NCBI RefSeq assembly: GCF_048128805.1
Contig: NC_136019.1
Span: 10,650,905 to 10,714,904 of the forward strand
Direction: 5' to 3'
Length of the DNA stretch: 64,000 nucleotides
Source: Centroberyx gerrardi
Lineage: Eukaryota; Chordata; Actinopteri; Beryciformes; Berycidae
Part shown: positions 36,939-48,506 of the stretch, piece after piece
Layout of the letters: every line of letters begins with the position of its first letter
How positions within the stretch are numbered: position 1 is the first letter of the stretch
Program-made: the position numbers and the translations under genes
The notes under the pieces: model-generated
Seen by the model: only the letters and a program-made list of their open reading frames with translations
Databases searched by the model: none
What the model was told of the DNA's origin: nothing

Positions 36939-37303
36939 CACTACCAGTCAAAAGTTTGGACACACCTGATTGAATATACTGTTTTTCATTACCTTAAAGC
37001 CATTTTGATCTAAAGGCTTATGCTTAAATGCTTGAAATTTGTTTCTTAGACAAATATAAATGAATAAGTGAAGTTGATGCCTGTGTATGAATTTTTTTCC
37101 AAAGCCTTTGCCTTTCCATCAAGGCAAAGGTTGGCTACTTTAAAGAATCTAAAATATAAGATAGTTTTGATTTGTTTAACACTTTTTTGGTCACTGCTTA
37201 ATTCAATTTGTGTTATTTCATAGTTTTGATGTCTTTACTGTTATTCTAAAATGTGGAAAATAGTTAAAGAAAAATGCATGTCCAAACTTTTGACTGGTAG
37301 TGT
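36939..37303. mobile_element. Tc1-like MITE with about 25-bp terminal inverted repeats
   Basis: CACTACCAGTCAAAAGTTTG, then GACACAC at the left end, is mirrored by TGTCCAAACTTTTGACTGGT, then AGTG at the right. A TA precedes the left end, as expected for Tc1/mariner. The right flank reads TT, presumably a mutated TA. The interior has no coding capacity but contains a hairpin of CCTTTGCCTT and AAGGCAAAGG at about 37,104-37,130. Confidence 0.8.
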
Positions 37304-37654
37304 TCAGTGAACCAATAACTAATTTACTTGCCGCTCCCTTTTTTTTTTTTTTTTTTTTACAATGTACACAATAAACTTTCTTTTTTCCATGCCAAATCTA
37401 AAGGATATACTTGGCTGCAGAATCCAGCATAACACGCAGCAGAACATTTCAAGTCATCTATAATTTCTCTCAAAGAGCCCATGCTGATTTCTATTTTGGT
37501 CAAACCTTGTTATATGTTTGCATGAATCCACATACCATTGTTTCTTGCATTTAAACTAAACGTCCCAGCCCAGTACTTTCAATCACAGTGTACTAACTAT
37601 GGAAAGGAATTTAAATCTCATAATAGCCTTCACTGGCTCTGTATTAGAGCAAAT

Positions 37655-37687
<33 letters not shown>

Positions 37688-38319
37688 ACAGGTATGTGTG
37701 CTTTCCAAAAAACATATGCCAAGCCTGCAGCTGGCAGTGCAGTGAAGTGTTCATTATACACACAACAGTGGCACTCTGTCCGTCCGCACACACACACACA
37801 CACACACACACAGGAACATACATTTCACATGTATTCCATTACTCTACCTGTTTAACAAAAACATGGAGCCGTCACTTAACACAAGCACACTGTATATACC
37901 CTGTATACTCACTGTACTCTGTGTTGTGTGTTCATTACTTTTGGCTGTGGGTCAGTGTGAAGTGTTTTTTTCCCCGCTGACCCAGTCAAACACCTCTTTC
38001 TCCTCCCAAAATCACATTCATCTACTTCTTTTCTTTCTTCTCCCCCCCCCCCCCCCGCCCCCCAACTTGTATCCTCCCTCACACCCCATCCCTCCTCCCA
38101 TGCCGCACCTCCCTCTTATCCATCTCTTCCACTTCCATCCTCCCTCCCCTCTCCTCCCCTCCTTTCCTCCCCCGCTGCTCTGAACCTCGCCTTTCTTCTC
38201 CACGCCTTCTGCTCTGCCTCTCTCCCTCCTCTCTCTCTCTCTCTCTCTCTCCCTCTCTCTCTCTCTCTCCTTTCCCCTCTTCTTCTTTCCCGTCTTTCTT
38301 AATCTCGGAGGACGGCGGG
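37304..38319. other. Intergenic per1-pcolce spacer rich in simple repeats
   Basis: It contains poly(T) at 37,340-37,359, (GT)n at 37,661-37,687 and (CA)n at 37,786-37,812. These two are complementary and about 100 bases apart. A long pyrimidine tract follows before pcolce. No other gene is seen. The pcolce core promoter is probably in the last few hundred bases, but no TATA box is evident. Confidence 0.5.
38028..38290 (+). repeat. Pyrimidine tract with (CT)n upstream of pcolce
   Basis: Almost pure C/T over some 250 bases, including a 16-C run (38,042-38,056) and (CT)n at 38,229-38,270. It ends 30-50 bases before the pcolce start codon, so it lies in the promoter or 5' UTR. Confidence 0.85.
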
Positions 38320-39539
38320 ATGGAGGGCAGGGTGTGCGTGTGGAGTGTGTGTGTCCTTGTCATTCTGACACTGGGATGGACCGAGGCTCAAAATCAGACC
38401 AACTTTACCAGGTAGGACGTGTGTGAGAGAGAAAGAAAGAGAGAGAGTGAGAGAGAGAGAGAGAGAGGCAGAGCATGTGTGCATTTTAGATATTTTGTAG
38501 ATATTTTGCATATCTCCTGGTATGTGTGTGTGTTAAGTGTGAGCATGCCTGTATGCATCTCTATCAATGTGCCTCTTGTGCATCTGTTTTCTTTTCTGCA
38601 TCAAGGGATATAATCATGCACATGCACGTGGCACGCCGTTTTGAAACCCACGTCTGTGTAGATCAGCTACTGTGCGTCTCATGCTTTTTTCTTTTCCTAC
38701 CTTCTTTCCTCTATTTTGATTACTGAGAGCAGTAGAAATAGCAGGTTGGCAGTGTCGGGAAGATGTGGTTGGCATCCCACAAACAAACAGACAGACAGGC
38801 AGACAGACAGTGTGACAGTATAATTGGTGTCGTGATTTGGCAGGGCCGAGGTAGCTGGCTTTGGCTTTTTTCAAAAAGTGTCTTCATGTGTCACAACGCT
38901 GACAAAAAAAAAAGAAGACAATTCGGACGTTAACGCATCTCCTTCCAGTTCTAAACATCTGATCCAGAGCTTCGTGCTTTGAGCCCGCTGTGTGCGCGGC
39001 GACAGCTCCTTCTACACACGACACGAGAGAGTGACAAACAAATGCCTGTGGGCTGTTTAGCTCGGCAGGTCAGAAGGGAGGGACTCCACCGCTGGGATAT
39101 TTTGGCCCCAGTGTGGCCTTACAGTACCACAGCAGACACACAGCGCAGGCCTGCAGGACATGACGGAGCAGAAAGACCAGGACAGCAGAGGCTGATGAGT
39201 CCCACACACACTCCTGAGAGTCCAGAAGATGATAGGCTGTGGCGTTTGTTTTTTTCCCCCAAAACTAGCACAAGATAACATTCATTTTAGCGAAAAGGAG
39301 GCTGTAATCTGGTCTCTCTCCCCTGTCTAAATGCCTCGGACGAGGACACCAACCCACATCACTGAGGACAGAGTTAAGCTTAGAGTCTGAAGACAAAATG
39401 CAGCTATGGGGTTTATAGATGAAGCATATTGACAAGAAGCCATAGCAACCGAAAGCTGAAGTAATTAGTCTGGGGATGTGTGCTGTAAAATTAGAGTTGA
39501 GGGTGCCACTGCTTTGATGTATGTGTGTTTATGTGTATA

Positions 39540-39579
<40 letters not shown>

Positions 39580-39716
39580 AATGTGTTCGTGTGTGTGTGT
39601 GTGTGTGTGAGTGTGTTACTCAACAAACTACATGTGTGAGCTGGCTGTTTCGCAGTGTTTGAAAGTGGCTGTCTGCTAAAATAAAGTGTTTGGTCTGGTG
39701 ACAATTTTCTCGTGGC

Positions 39717-39761
<45 letters not shown>

Positions 39762-39907
39762 CTAGAAACACCACAGCATCTACAGTATATTATCAATTTT
39801 ACAGGCTTAGTTAGGCCAACTTTTATGAAAACACACAAACCAGGAGAGTTCATTGGGCCCTCCCCAGAATCAGAGAACAGAGGCAGACTGTGCCGCTGCG
39901 GTTTCCA

Positions 39908-39964
<57 letters not shown>

Positions 39965-42463
39965 TGTGAGCGTGAGCAGGGGTTCTGACTCTCAGTAGCT
40001 GCATTAGAAAACTGCACAAGCCCTGAAGTTGGAAGTTGAACTGCAGTTGATAGTTATGTGAAGCTTAGTCATTCTCTCTCTATCTCTCTCTGTCTCTCTC
40101 TCTATCTCCCCACCCCCCCCCACCCCCCCCCTCCCCCACCCCCTCTCTCTCTCTCTCTCTCTCTCTCAGGCCTACCTTCCTCTGTGGAGGCCACCTGGTC
40201 ACAGACTCGGGCATCGTGGCCACTGAAGGCTTCCCCAGCCACTACAAACCCAACAGTAAATGCACCTGGTACATTACTGTGAGTCATTTACTTTACTGCA
40301 GCATCACACTGCAGCCAAACTGAATCTGATCCAGTCTGTCCACTGGAGTAGAGGACAATGTCAAGGATTTTGTCATATATATATCAATGTGAATATGAAG
40401 CAAATTGTCACAAAATGGCACAAAAAAACGAGGCTATCTCTATTACAAACAGCAAAAAGATCTGCTGCGGGTTTTCGTTTGGTCCAATTTGGCACTTCTT
40501 CAGCACAATTCCTACAAAAGCTTGAAAACCCCTTCTGGTAAGTTACTCATTAAAAACAGAGGGGAGATCATTTTTAAAAATCAGTATCACTGTCACTTTA
40601 ATCGCCAAGCACAATCAATTCACAGGAATTTGTGACATTGGTGTGAGGGGAAATAAGCCACTTGGAAGCAGCTCACAAGGGCTTTACACCACAACACCTA
40701 TATTTAGATAAATCCTACATGCAGCGGCTTTGTTTCATTCATATGACGCACTTCATTCATACCTACAGCTCTCGTGGTTCCTCTCCTTACATTCAAGCAG
40801 AGAATGTCCAGAAATACCCAAATTAAAAATACCAGTCTGTTCAAGTGATGTTCCATCCTAGTTTATGAGGTGTGGGATCATTTGCATCAACTCAACCCCT
40901 TCTTTTTCCTCTCATTAGCGATGGGTAAATGTAACCTTCCCACATGAAGCGTTTCTTATTTTAACATCAACTGTTGATTTGTTGCACAGTGAGGATGGGC
41001 TGACTATTAAAAGATGATGTAATATATTGTAAATAGTATCAGTAATATTAATATAACTGATAATATCATTCACTAGATCATCTGCGTTCACCGTAAAGCT
41101 CATGCTGCACAAAACCTCTGTACTTTTGCAAGGGAAAATGTCGCCCTTTCCTTTTCAGATGCCAGTTATTTACTTATTCATTCACTTCCTCAAAGCATCA
41201 CCCACCTGTCGCCCCCCCCCCCTCCAGGTGCCGGAGGGTCACGTGGTCATGCTGTCGTTCCGCCTCTTTGACATGGAGGCCGACCCCACCTGCCGCTACG
41301 ACTACCTGGACGTCTACAACGGACACTCCTACACGGTGCAGAAGCTGGGCCGGTTCTGCGGGACGTTCCGGCCCGGGGCGCTCATCTCCACCTCCAACAC
41401 CATGATGCTGGAGATGGTGTCGGACGCCAGCACCGGAGGGAGAGGCTTTCTGGCGTACTTCAGTGGAGGGAAGCCACATGTGGAAGGTGTGGGACACGTA
41501 AACACACACAGACGGGGTGAACTCCTGAGGCTAAGGCTGCTAAGTTTTGTCTCGTTTTCCAGTGATGAACAGCAGCACTTTGGTTGTATCACAGTCTACT
41601 GCATCATTACATCATTATATGTCTCCCCAAATCCAACTGGTGCACTTGCATATTGTTTCTGTCGGGTGCGATTTTTATATTTTCACTTAAATGACATATT
41701 CCTCTGTGTGTCGAGGAAATTCTACAACCTCTTGACCTTATGAAGCCCTTCCAAATCCCACGGGATCAATTCAAAAAATGCATTGTCATCAAGCTAAAAA
41801 CCAGACTGTTTTTCTTAGTTCCTGAAAAGTTCCCATCATCCCTTATTTAAAGCAGCTCAAAGCCTAGGAGGGTGTTTCACCATTGCTTGCCTCTCTCTTT
41901 GACTCCTTCTCCATAGAGAACCAGTTCTGCGGCGGGAGGCTGACCAAGGCGCAGGGCTCCGTCAAGACGCCCAACTGGCCCAACTCCGATTACCCAGCAG
42001 GCATCAGCTGCTCCTGGCACATCTCCGTGGAGCCGAGCAATGTCAGCTAATCACTGTTTGACCCAGCGACACACAGCTCACACACACACACACCTCAGAA
42101 TATGTGTAGAGGTCTTTCACACTACTGGTGCCAATGTTTAGTGTTTGCCCAGTGTGAAGACACTGTTCAATCAATGAGTTGTGTGTCATCGAGTCATCGT
42201 CAGATCTTTTATTAGTGCAGTCAGGTGTGTTGAATCAGGCGTGTTGGTGCTGGAGGAGAAAGAGGAAAGAAAACAGCGGTCGAGGGGCCCATCACCAGGA
42301 AATGTTCTAGCTTTAGGTCCCTACTACAGTGCGTGTGTGTGTGTGTGTGTCTGTGTGTGTGCCACCTAACTGCGGCCTTGTGACGAAGCAGGAATGAAAG
42401 AGTGCATTGAGAGACTGGGGCGTGTTCGTGTGTGCCAAGAGATTGAACCCAAGGAAAGAGGGA

Positions 42464-42517
<54 letters not shown>

Positions 42518-43892
42518 AATGCCCTTCTGTATTTCAGACGTCAGACCCTCCTCCTCCACCTATTACCGCACTGTACAGGATTCATGAAAATCAGTCAAGC
42601 GGTGAAATAAACATGATGGCTGCATATGCTTCACCTCACACGCTGCATGTTCTGTCAAAAATGTCATATTTTGTGTGTGTTTGTCTGTGTGCGTTGTGCA
42701 TATTCCTGCCCAGGTGATCGAGGTGAAGTTCATGAAGCTGGATCTGGAGGCGGACACCTACTGTCGCTACGACTACGTGGCGTTCTTCAACGGAGGGGAG
42801 CGGGACGACTCGCGGCGGATCGGGAAGTACTGCGGAGACAGAGTGCCAGGGTGAGACTGCTGATCAGTCAAACCCTGAGATCTCAACACGGCAAAAGAGT
42901 CGCCTTTCAAAGAGCTGCCTCACAGTTTCTCACCCTACACGTTTGTTTTTTTTTTCACTTTTTTCTCCCATATTTCTCTGCAAATCCCCCCTCTCTCTCT
43001 CTCTCTTTTCTCACCTCTCTTCTTCCCACCTTCCACTTTGCAACTACACTGGTCCTTTTCTCCTCTCCTCTCCTCTCCTCTACTCCATTCCTTCTTTCTA
43101 CATCCCACTTTCCTCATCCTGAATATAGAACCATAGTGACAAATGGGAACGAGCTCCTGGTCCAGTTCGTCTCTGACCTCAGCGTGACCTCGGACGGCTT
43201 CATGGCGTTCTACTCCAGCGTGCCCCGGGGGTCCCGGACACCCACCGCTGGAGGGGACTTCATCTTCCGGCCTCACGTCGACTCCACGCTGCAAAAAACG
43301 GTGGTGAAGCCAAGCAAACCGACCAAACCGCCCCCCAAGCCTAAGCCCAGCCTCCAGCCCAAACCCACCTCAAAGCCCTCCACCAGGATAAGGATACCGG
43401 TGAAACCGCCACCTCGCAAACCGACCACCAGGCCGGCAGTGAGGCCCACTCCCAAGCCCAAACCAGCTAAACCCACACGGAAACCACTTGTGAAAAAGCC
43501 CACACTTAAACCCGGACCTAAACCTACACCAAAGCCAAAGCTTAAGCCAAGCATCAAGGCTAAACCCACACCCAAGCCTACGTTGAAGCCTAAGGCGAAG
43601 CCCACTTTAAAACCCAGAGCCAAGCCAGTGAAGCCAACACCTAAGACTGGAGTTAAACCCAGCTCCAAACCTGGACTTAAACCAACAGCCAAACCAAAGA
43701 TGAAGCCTAAAGTGACAGCTAAACCAGGCAAGACGGTGACAAAGAAACCTGCTGTGAGCAAGAAACGTGAGTGGGATGAATCGATTTTGGTTTAGAAATG
43801 AACAGCAATTTTGTTCCGTCCTTTGCCTCCATGTCTGTATCAGTGTGTGAAGCATGAGTTTACGTGCTTATCATGTGTTTGTGTGTTTGTTT

Positions 43893-43925
<33 letters not shown>

Positions 43926-46342
43926 ATCCACAGCTTTACCACTGAACCCACTGTGTACACAGGTCTGTAAGAGGACTGGCACTCTCCAATCCAACTTCTG
44001 CCCTCATGACTTTGGTGAGTCACACCCTCGGCCGCCCACTTCTCCTCTCAGTTCCTCCTCTCCATCTAGTCTTACATCTCTGCCTTATCAAAGTATCAGT
44101 TATTTCACCCTCTTTGCTTTCTTTCTCTCTCTCTTTGTGAAACATGTTTTTTGTTGTGATGTGTTCTTGGTTGCCCTGGCCTGGGTCTTAGTTTGATTAA
44201 CGCTACTTAAAAGATTGGCAGACCTCCCAGATTTCCTAGACCTCCTTTGGCCTGAGAGTAAACTAAGCATAATGGAATACAAGGTTTGATTCTCTGGAAA
44301 TAGCCAAAGATCAATCAAATCTGGCCTCAACTAATGCTAAATGAATGGTAATCAAAGGGGTCACTGTAGCACTTTCAATATATGGTATACCCCCCTCTGT
44401 GCACAGAATTTAGTAATACCATAAATTGAGTTCTATGTATATTTACCATACATATACAGTATGTTAGTAAGAAAATTGCCTTTCCACTGAGAATTAGAGT
44501 AAAAACCTCCTCAGCTGCTATTTCATAAGTGAGTGTGCCAAACATGCCCTCCCACTCCCACTACCCATTTATGTAAGGACAAATGATTCTAAATACATTA
44601 TAGAAACTGTTGCACAACACCACACTTCAACTTCATTATCCTGCTTATGCAACAGCTTGCTAGGAAACAATATGATTTTAGCAAAATGTGGCTTACACTC
44701 TTTTAAAACTCATTATATCAGCACACTTAAACAGTTGAGAAACGTTTTACAGTGAAATTACAGGATTAGAAATGCATTGCTGATAAACTTAATGTTTGTC
44801 AATTTAGGCCTAATTGACAGTGGTTGTTATTGGGCTCCTGATATAAATCTGAAAACCAGAATAATTCTGCATGACCTTCCCATTGTATCAGAGGGTGCTT
44901 CTGAGGCTTTTACAGTAGCAGAATATGTAGAAATGAAAAATTTCTTCTTCAAGTTGTTAGCTAATTTTCCATGTCATAATATACACCTATTTAACAATAC
45001 ATGCCAAAAAAAAACATACAAAATTGTTTATTGCTTTTCCTCCCTAGAAAACCAATAATCTCATCACAGATTTTTTAACAATCCCCTCTCCACCCCGCCC
45101 ATCTCATAAAACTGCCTTTCTCTCCCTAGTGAGTGATGCTATCCCATTGTTTTACACTGCCGGACACTTTTGAATGATCTCTCTCCACTTTACGCCTCAT
45201 CCCAACATCCCGTTTCAACTGTCAAATTACAGAAGCAAGATGCGCTCAAAATACCACTTCACTGTGATTTTAATTCTTTGTCATAAAAGCATCCAATCTA
45301 TGTTAAAGTCTGCTTATAAGCATGTGCAGTTTGAAAGAAATCTAAATGCCCTTCAGTGACCAAATCTAACTCTAACCCTCACTCTCTCTTTACATTCATT
45401 TTTTGTCTCTCTCTCTCTCTCTCTCAGTGATAACGGGTAGGATTACGTCACTGACCTCTGGTTTGAGGGGCGCTGTGACAGCGGAGGTGTCCCTCATTAA
45501 GGTCTATAAGGCAGGACGTCTGAATATTACCAAGTCAGGACCTGTCATGTCAGTCACACTGACCTCCACCTGCAAGAGATGCCCCGGGCTGAGCAAAGGT
45601 ACAGGGGGACCATCTGTGTGGGACATGTGGGAAGATTCACAATCTCTTTCTCTGCCTATCTCTCTCTCCATCTCTGTCTCACGCACACATACAAACCATA
45701 ACAGACATAAAACTAGGGATGGGACGATATATCGAAATTCAGTATATCGAAATACAAAATTATGACAATACATATCTTGGGGCAGAACAATGAATCACGA
45801 TATTAGCTCCATTTTATTCTACTGTAGTAATCACAAATGAGACGGCTTGCCCGTTACAATTTCACAAGCTGTCCATCCAAATTATATTATTTGCACTTTG
45901 TAATGACATTTTTAAATTGTTGTTTACATTCTAGCAAGCCAATCCCATTGCTAGAAAGATTTGTGGCGCAGAAATAAACATAATTCTGCACAGACTTTGT
46001 TGTCATTGGACTTTTATATATCGTGGTTGTATGGAATCGTGAACCCCATATCGAGTATCGGATCCGTATCTTGAGATAAACATATCGTCCCATTCCTGTA
46101 TAAAACCCACCCAGCTCCTCTGGTAATGACATTCAGCATGATCTGGTATTACAGGACTTTGTTTTTAGGGGTTTTCTGATAGATCTCTGTGTTGAACTGT
46201 CTCTTGTCCAGGACTGAACTATGTGTTGATGGGGAAGGTGGATGCGCAGGGCAACGGCCTCCTCAGCCCCTCCAGCTTCTCTCTCCTCTACAAGCCCATC
46301 CACGCCAAAGCACTGGCCAACCTCTCGCGCAAACCATGCTGA
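38320..46342 (+). CDS. pcolce: Procollagen C-endopeptidase enhancer (PCOLCE), 9 exons, 580 aa
   Basis: This is a secreted glycoprotein that enhances BMP1/tolloid cleavage of fibrillar procollagen C-propeptides. Exons: 38320-38411, 40170-40278, 41228-41486, 41917-42041, 42714-42850, 43129-43766, 43934-44014, 45428-45598, 46212-46342. All have GT-AG borders and keep frame. Residues 1-23 form a signal peptide, followed by two N-glycosylation sequons (NQT, NFT). CUB1 spans about 36-150 (CGG...[19 protein letters not shown]) and CUB2 about 158-270 ([61 protein letters not shown]). Residues 301-452 are a Lys/Pro-rich linker, and 457-580 an NTR domain ([17 protein letters not shown], final KPC). Human PCOLCE has 449 residues, and the excess is mostly the linker. 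The paralogue (pcolcea or pcolceb) is not resolved. PCOLCE2 is less likely on residue matches from memory. Confidence 0.93.
39545..39971. repeat. Microsatellite cluster in pcolce intron 1
   Basis: (GA)n at 39,546-39,573, (GT)n at 39,590-39,610, (TG)n at 39,719-39,759 and (TG)n at 39,909-39,961, the longest. Between them is unique sequence. A shorter (GA)n lies upstream at 38,436-38,466. Confidence 0.95.
40074..40169 (+). repeat. Extended C/T tract forming the pcolce intron 1 acceptor
   Basis: (CT)n, then a C-run with scattered A, then (CT)n lead directly into the acceptor CAG before exon 2 (40,170). The polypyrimidine tract spans about 90 bases, far longer than needed, and is prone to slippage. 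Confidence 0.9.
42470..42516. repeat. (GA)n microsatellite in pcolce intron 4
   Basis: About 23 GA units without interruption. A (GT)n at 42,331-42,360 lies nearby in the same intron, and another (GT)n at 43,896-43,922 lies in the following intron 6. Confidence 0.95.
45714..46098. mobile_element. hAT-type MITE in pcolce intron 8
   Basis: The ends TAGGGATGGGACGATAT and (reverse complement of the right end) CAGGAATGGGACGATAT are inverted repeats. The element is flanked by 8-bp target duplications CATAAAAC (45,706-45,713) and TATAAAAC (46,099-46,106), one mismatch apart, as expected for hAT. It is 385 bp with no coding capacity. Confidence 0.82.
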
Positions 46343-46592
46343 CATCACAGCCCGATCCACCAATCAGAATGACCGCCCTGCCTCTCTCTCTCCCTCAGAG
46401 AACTTGTAATTACTTTGCAAAAGAGAGCGAAAATATTATTACTAATATCCAAATATAATTTTTTACATGATAAAATACTGTTGTGAAAAGTAATGAAGCT
46501 TCAAATGAGTAATGAGAAACACGCAACATTGAGGATTATATTTTGTATTTTGTATGTAAATTATAATATTTCTGTGATAAAGGATGCATATC

Positions 46593-46598
46593 AATAAA
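46593..46598 (+). other. pcolce poly(A) signal
   Basis: AATAAA lies 251 bases after the pcolce stop codon. The intervening sequence (46,343-46,592) has no coding content and is the likely 3' UTR. Confidence 0.65.
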
Positions 46599-46639
46599 CC
46601 ATGTGATACTGGTGCTTGAGATCATTTCAATATCACATA

Positions 46640-47051
46640 AAGTATACTGACTGACTTTACATTACAGGCTCTGAAACAATGAAGTCAGTGGGTCAACTGT
46701 GACTCAGACAATAGTTTGCCCTTGGCTGGACTGACAAACAGCTGCTTGTTTAACAGGAAAACCTGGGTTTGTGCCAAATATGTGCATGAACAGGGCGTGC
46801 TATTCCCTCATGAGCAAAGGAGGAGAAAAGGCAACTGGGTCAAAGGTCAGCTGGACCCTTAGGTGTTGCAAACTTTGAATGTAAAGTCTCCTTGGTCCAT
46901 CTGGGGAAACGTAGTACAAGAGTCAGTCCAGGACTTCTCAAAGTGCGTCAATCCTATGATGGGATGTTTGACATATACATACTTATACACTGGTTTTGGG
47001 CAGCATTCATTCTCCAATGAGCTGAATAACCAGAGTGAATGGTGAATTTAA
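46640..47051. other. Intergenic spacer, nothing recognised
   Basis: Unique-looking sequence between the pcolce poly(A) site and the start of the duplicated array. No exon, repeat or RNA gene was recognised. Confidence 0.5.
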
Positions 47052-47059
47052 GGAAGGGG

Positions 47060-48506
47060 CAGAGGTGTGACCAAGTCAACTTTGCTTGAGTCCCACAAGT
47101 CATCTCAAATCAAGTCCCAAGTCTAAATGTAGATTACCAAGTCAAGTCCAAGTCAAGTCCATGCCATTAATGTCAAGTCTCAAGTCTAAATGTAGAACAC
47201 CAAGTCCAGTCAGACAAACAAATTAACAAAACCGAAAACACAACATTTCACAAAACAAATTAACAAAACCAAAAACACATTTCACAAAGCAAATAAACAA
47301 AACACAGAACGCAACAACATTTCACAAAACAAATTAACAAAACCAAAAACACAACATTTCACAAAACAAATTAACAAAACCAAAAACACAACATTTCACA
47401 AAGCAAATAAACAAAACACAGAACGCAACAACATTTCACAAAGCAAATAAACAAAACACAGAACGCAACAACATTTCACAAAACAAATTAACAAAACACA
47501 ACGGCAAAAGAGAAAACAATTCAACATTTAACAGAAAACGGAAAAGGTAGGTTCTTACTTTGTCGTTACTGATTGGATGTCTTTGTTGTCACTCAAGGTA
47601 ACAGATAGTGGGACTAGCAGCGGCGCCTTCAAAATGAAAGTGTGAGAGGGGGGCGGGGTGGTGAATCGTACCACGTATCGTATCGTATCACGAAACATAC
47701 CGACAGACCACAGTCTGCCCAGCAATAGTGTCCACGGCTTTGCAAACAATCAACAATCAGCTGTTGTCTTGTGACATGCGCTTTTATTTTGAAGGCGTCG
47801 CCCCTAATCCCACTTCCTGTTACTTTGAGTGACAACAAAGACATCCAATAAGTAACGACAAAGTAAGGACCTACCTTTCCCGTTTTCTGTGAAATGTTGA
47901 ATTGTTTTCTCTTTTGCCGTAATTTGTTTTGTGAAATGTTGTTGTGTTTTGGTTTTGTTAAATTTTGTGAAATGTTGTGTTTTGTAAATTTGTTTTTTGA
48001 AATGTTGTGTTTTGTGATTTATTAAGTTGTTTTGTGAAATGTTGTTGTGTTTTGCATTTCAGGGCCACCGTACAGAACAAATCAAGAGTTCAGTATCAAT
48101 TTAATATATTAAAGAAAACTAAATATCTAGGATTTTTCAATGCAACATTGTTTTAACAGGATAAAAAGTTGTTAAGAGCATCATGAGTTTGATTTCTATA
48201 ATCAGTTTCAATTTCAATAAATTCAATAATTCCATACAAATTCAGAAAACAGAATTTAAATTCAGTCGTCTGGTGGAACAAATCTCATCACTTTCAATCC
48301 AAGTAATTTACACAAACACAAGATCTTTTGTCAAGACTTTAGAAAACTTTTCAAGTCAGCAAAGTACAAGTCAAAGGCAAGTCCCAAGTCACCAGAACCC
48401 AAGTCAAGTCTTAAGTATTCTCTCCATACATCAAGTCTCAAGCAATTAAAATTGTGATTTGAGTCTGACTCAAGTTCAAGTCACTTGACTCAAGTCCCCA
48501 CCTCTG
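47060..48506. mobile_element. hAT-type non-autonomous element with CAAGTC repeats (hosts a nested insertion)
   Basis: The left end CAGAGGTGTGACCAAGTC and the right end (reverse complement CAGAGGTGGGGACTTGAGTC) are inverted repeats. Identical 8-bp duplications GGAAGGGG flank it (47,052-47,059 and 48,507-48,514). Both subterminal parts consist of degenerate CAAGTC/CCAAGT repeats. Without the nested fold-back element it would be about 590 bp. Related shorter copies lie at about 55,765-56,177 and 59,245-59,355 in the paralogous units. Confidence 0.85.
47214..48072. mobile_element. Fold-back element with tandem-repeat inverted arms
   Basis: The left arm has about eight 34-40 bp units (ACAAAACAAATTAACAAAAC, then CAAAAACACAACATTTC), followed by a unique stretch of about 130 bases. 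The right arm is the inverted equivalent, with about four units. The inner stretches (47,535-47,640 and 47,780-47,890) are near-perfect inverted repeats, for example GGATGTCTTTGTTGTCACTC opposite GAGTGACAACAAAGACATCC. A centre of about 140 bases separates them. The structure resembles Foldback-type transposons. It is inserted in the CAAGTC hAT element. Confidence 0.8.

Noticed and set aside
43273-43761. 162-codon minus-strand open frame rich in Gly, Val, Leu and Phe
   Set aside because: It is the antisense shadow of the Lys/Pro-rich pcolce linker. Reverse-complemented Pro and Lys codons give Gly, Trp, Phe and Leu. The apparent hydrophobic protein is an artefact of composition.
47214-47520. 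Regular 34-40 bp direct repeats considered as a CRISPR array
   Set aside because: There are no unique spacers between units. The repeats are contiguous and have an inverted counterpart at 47,920-48,072, and the genome is eukaryotic. It is the arm of a fold-back element.
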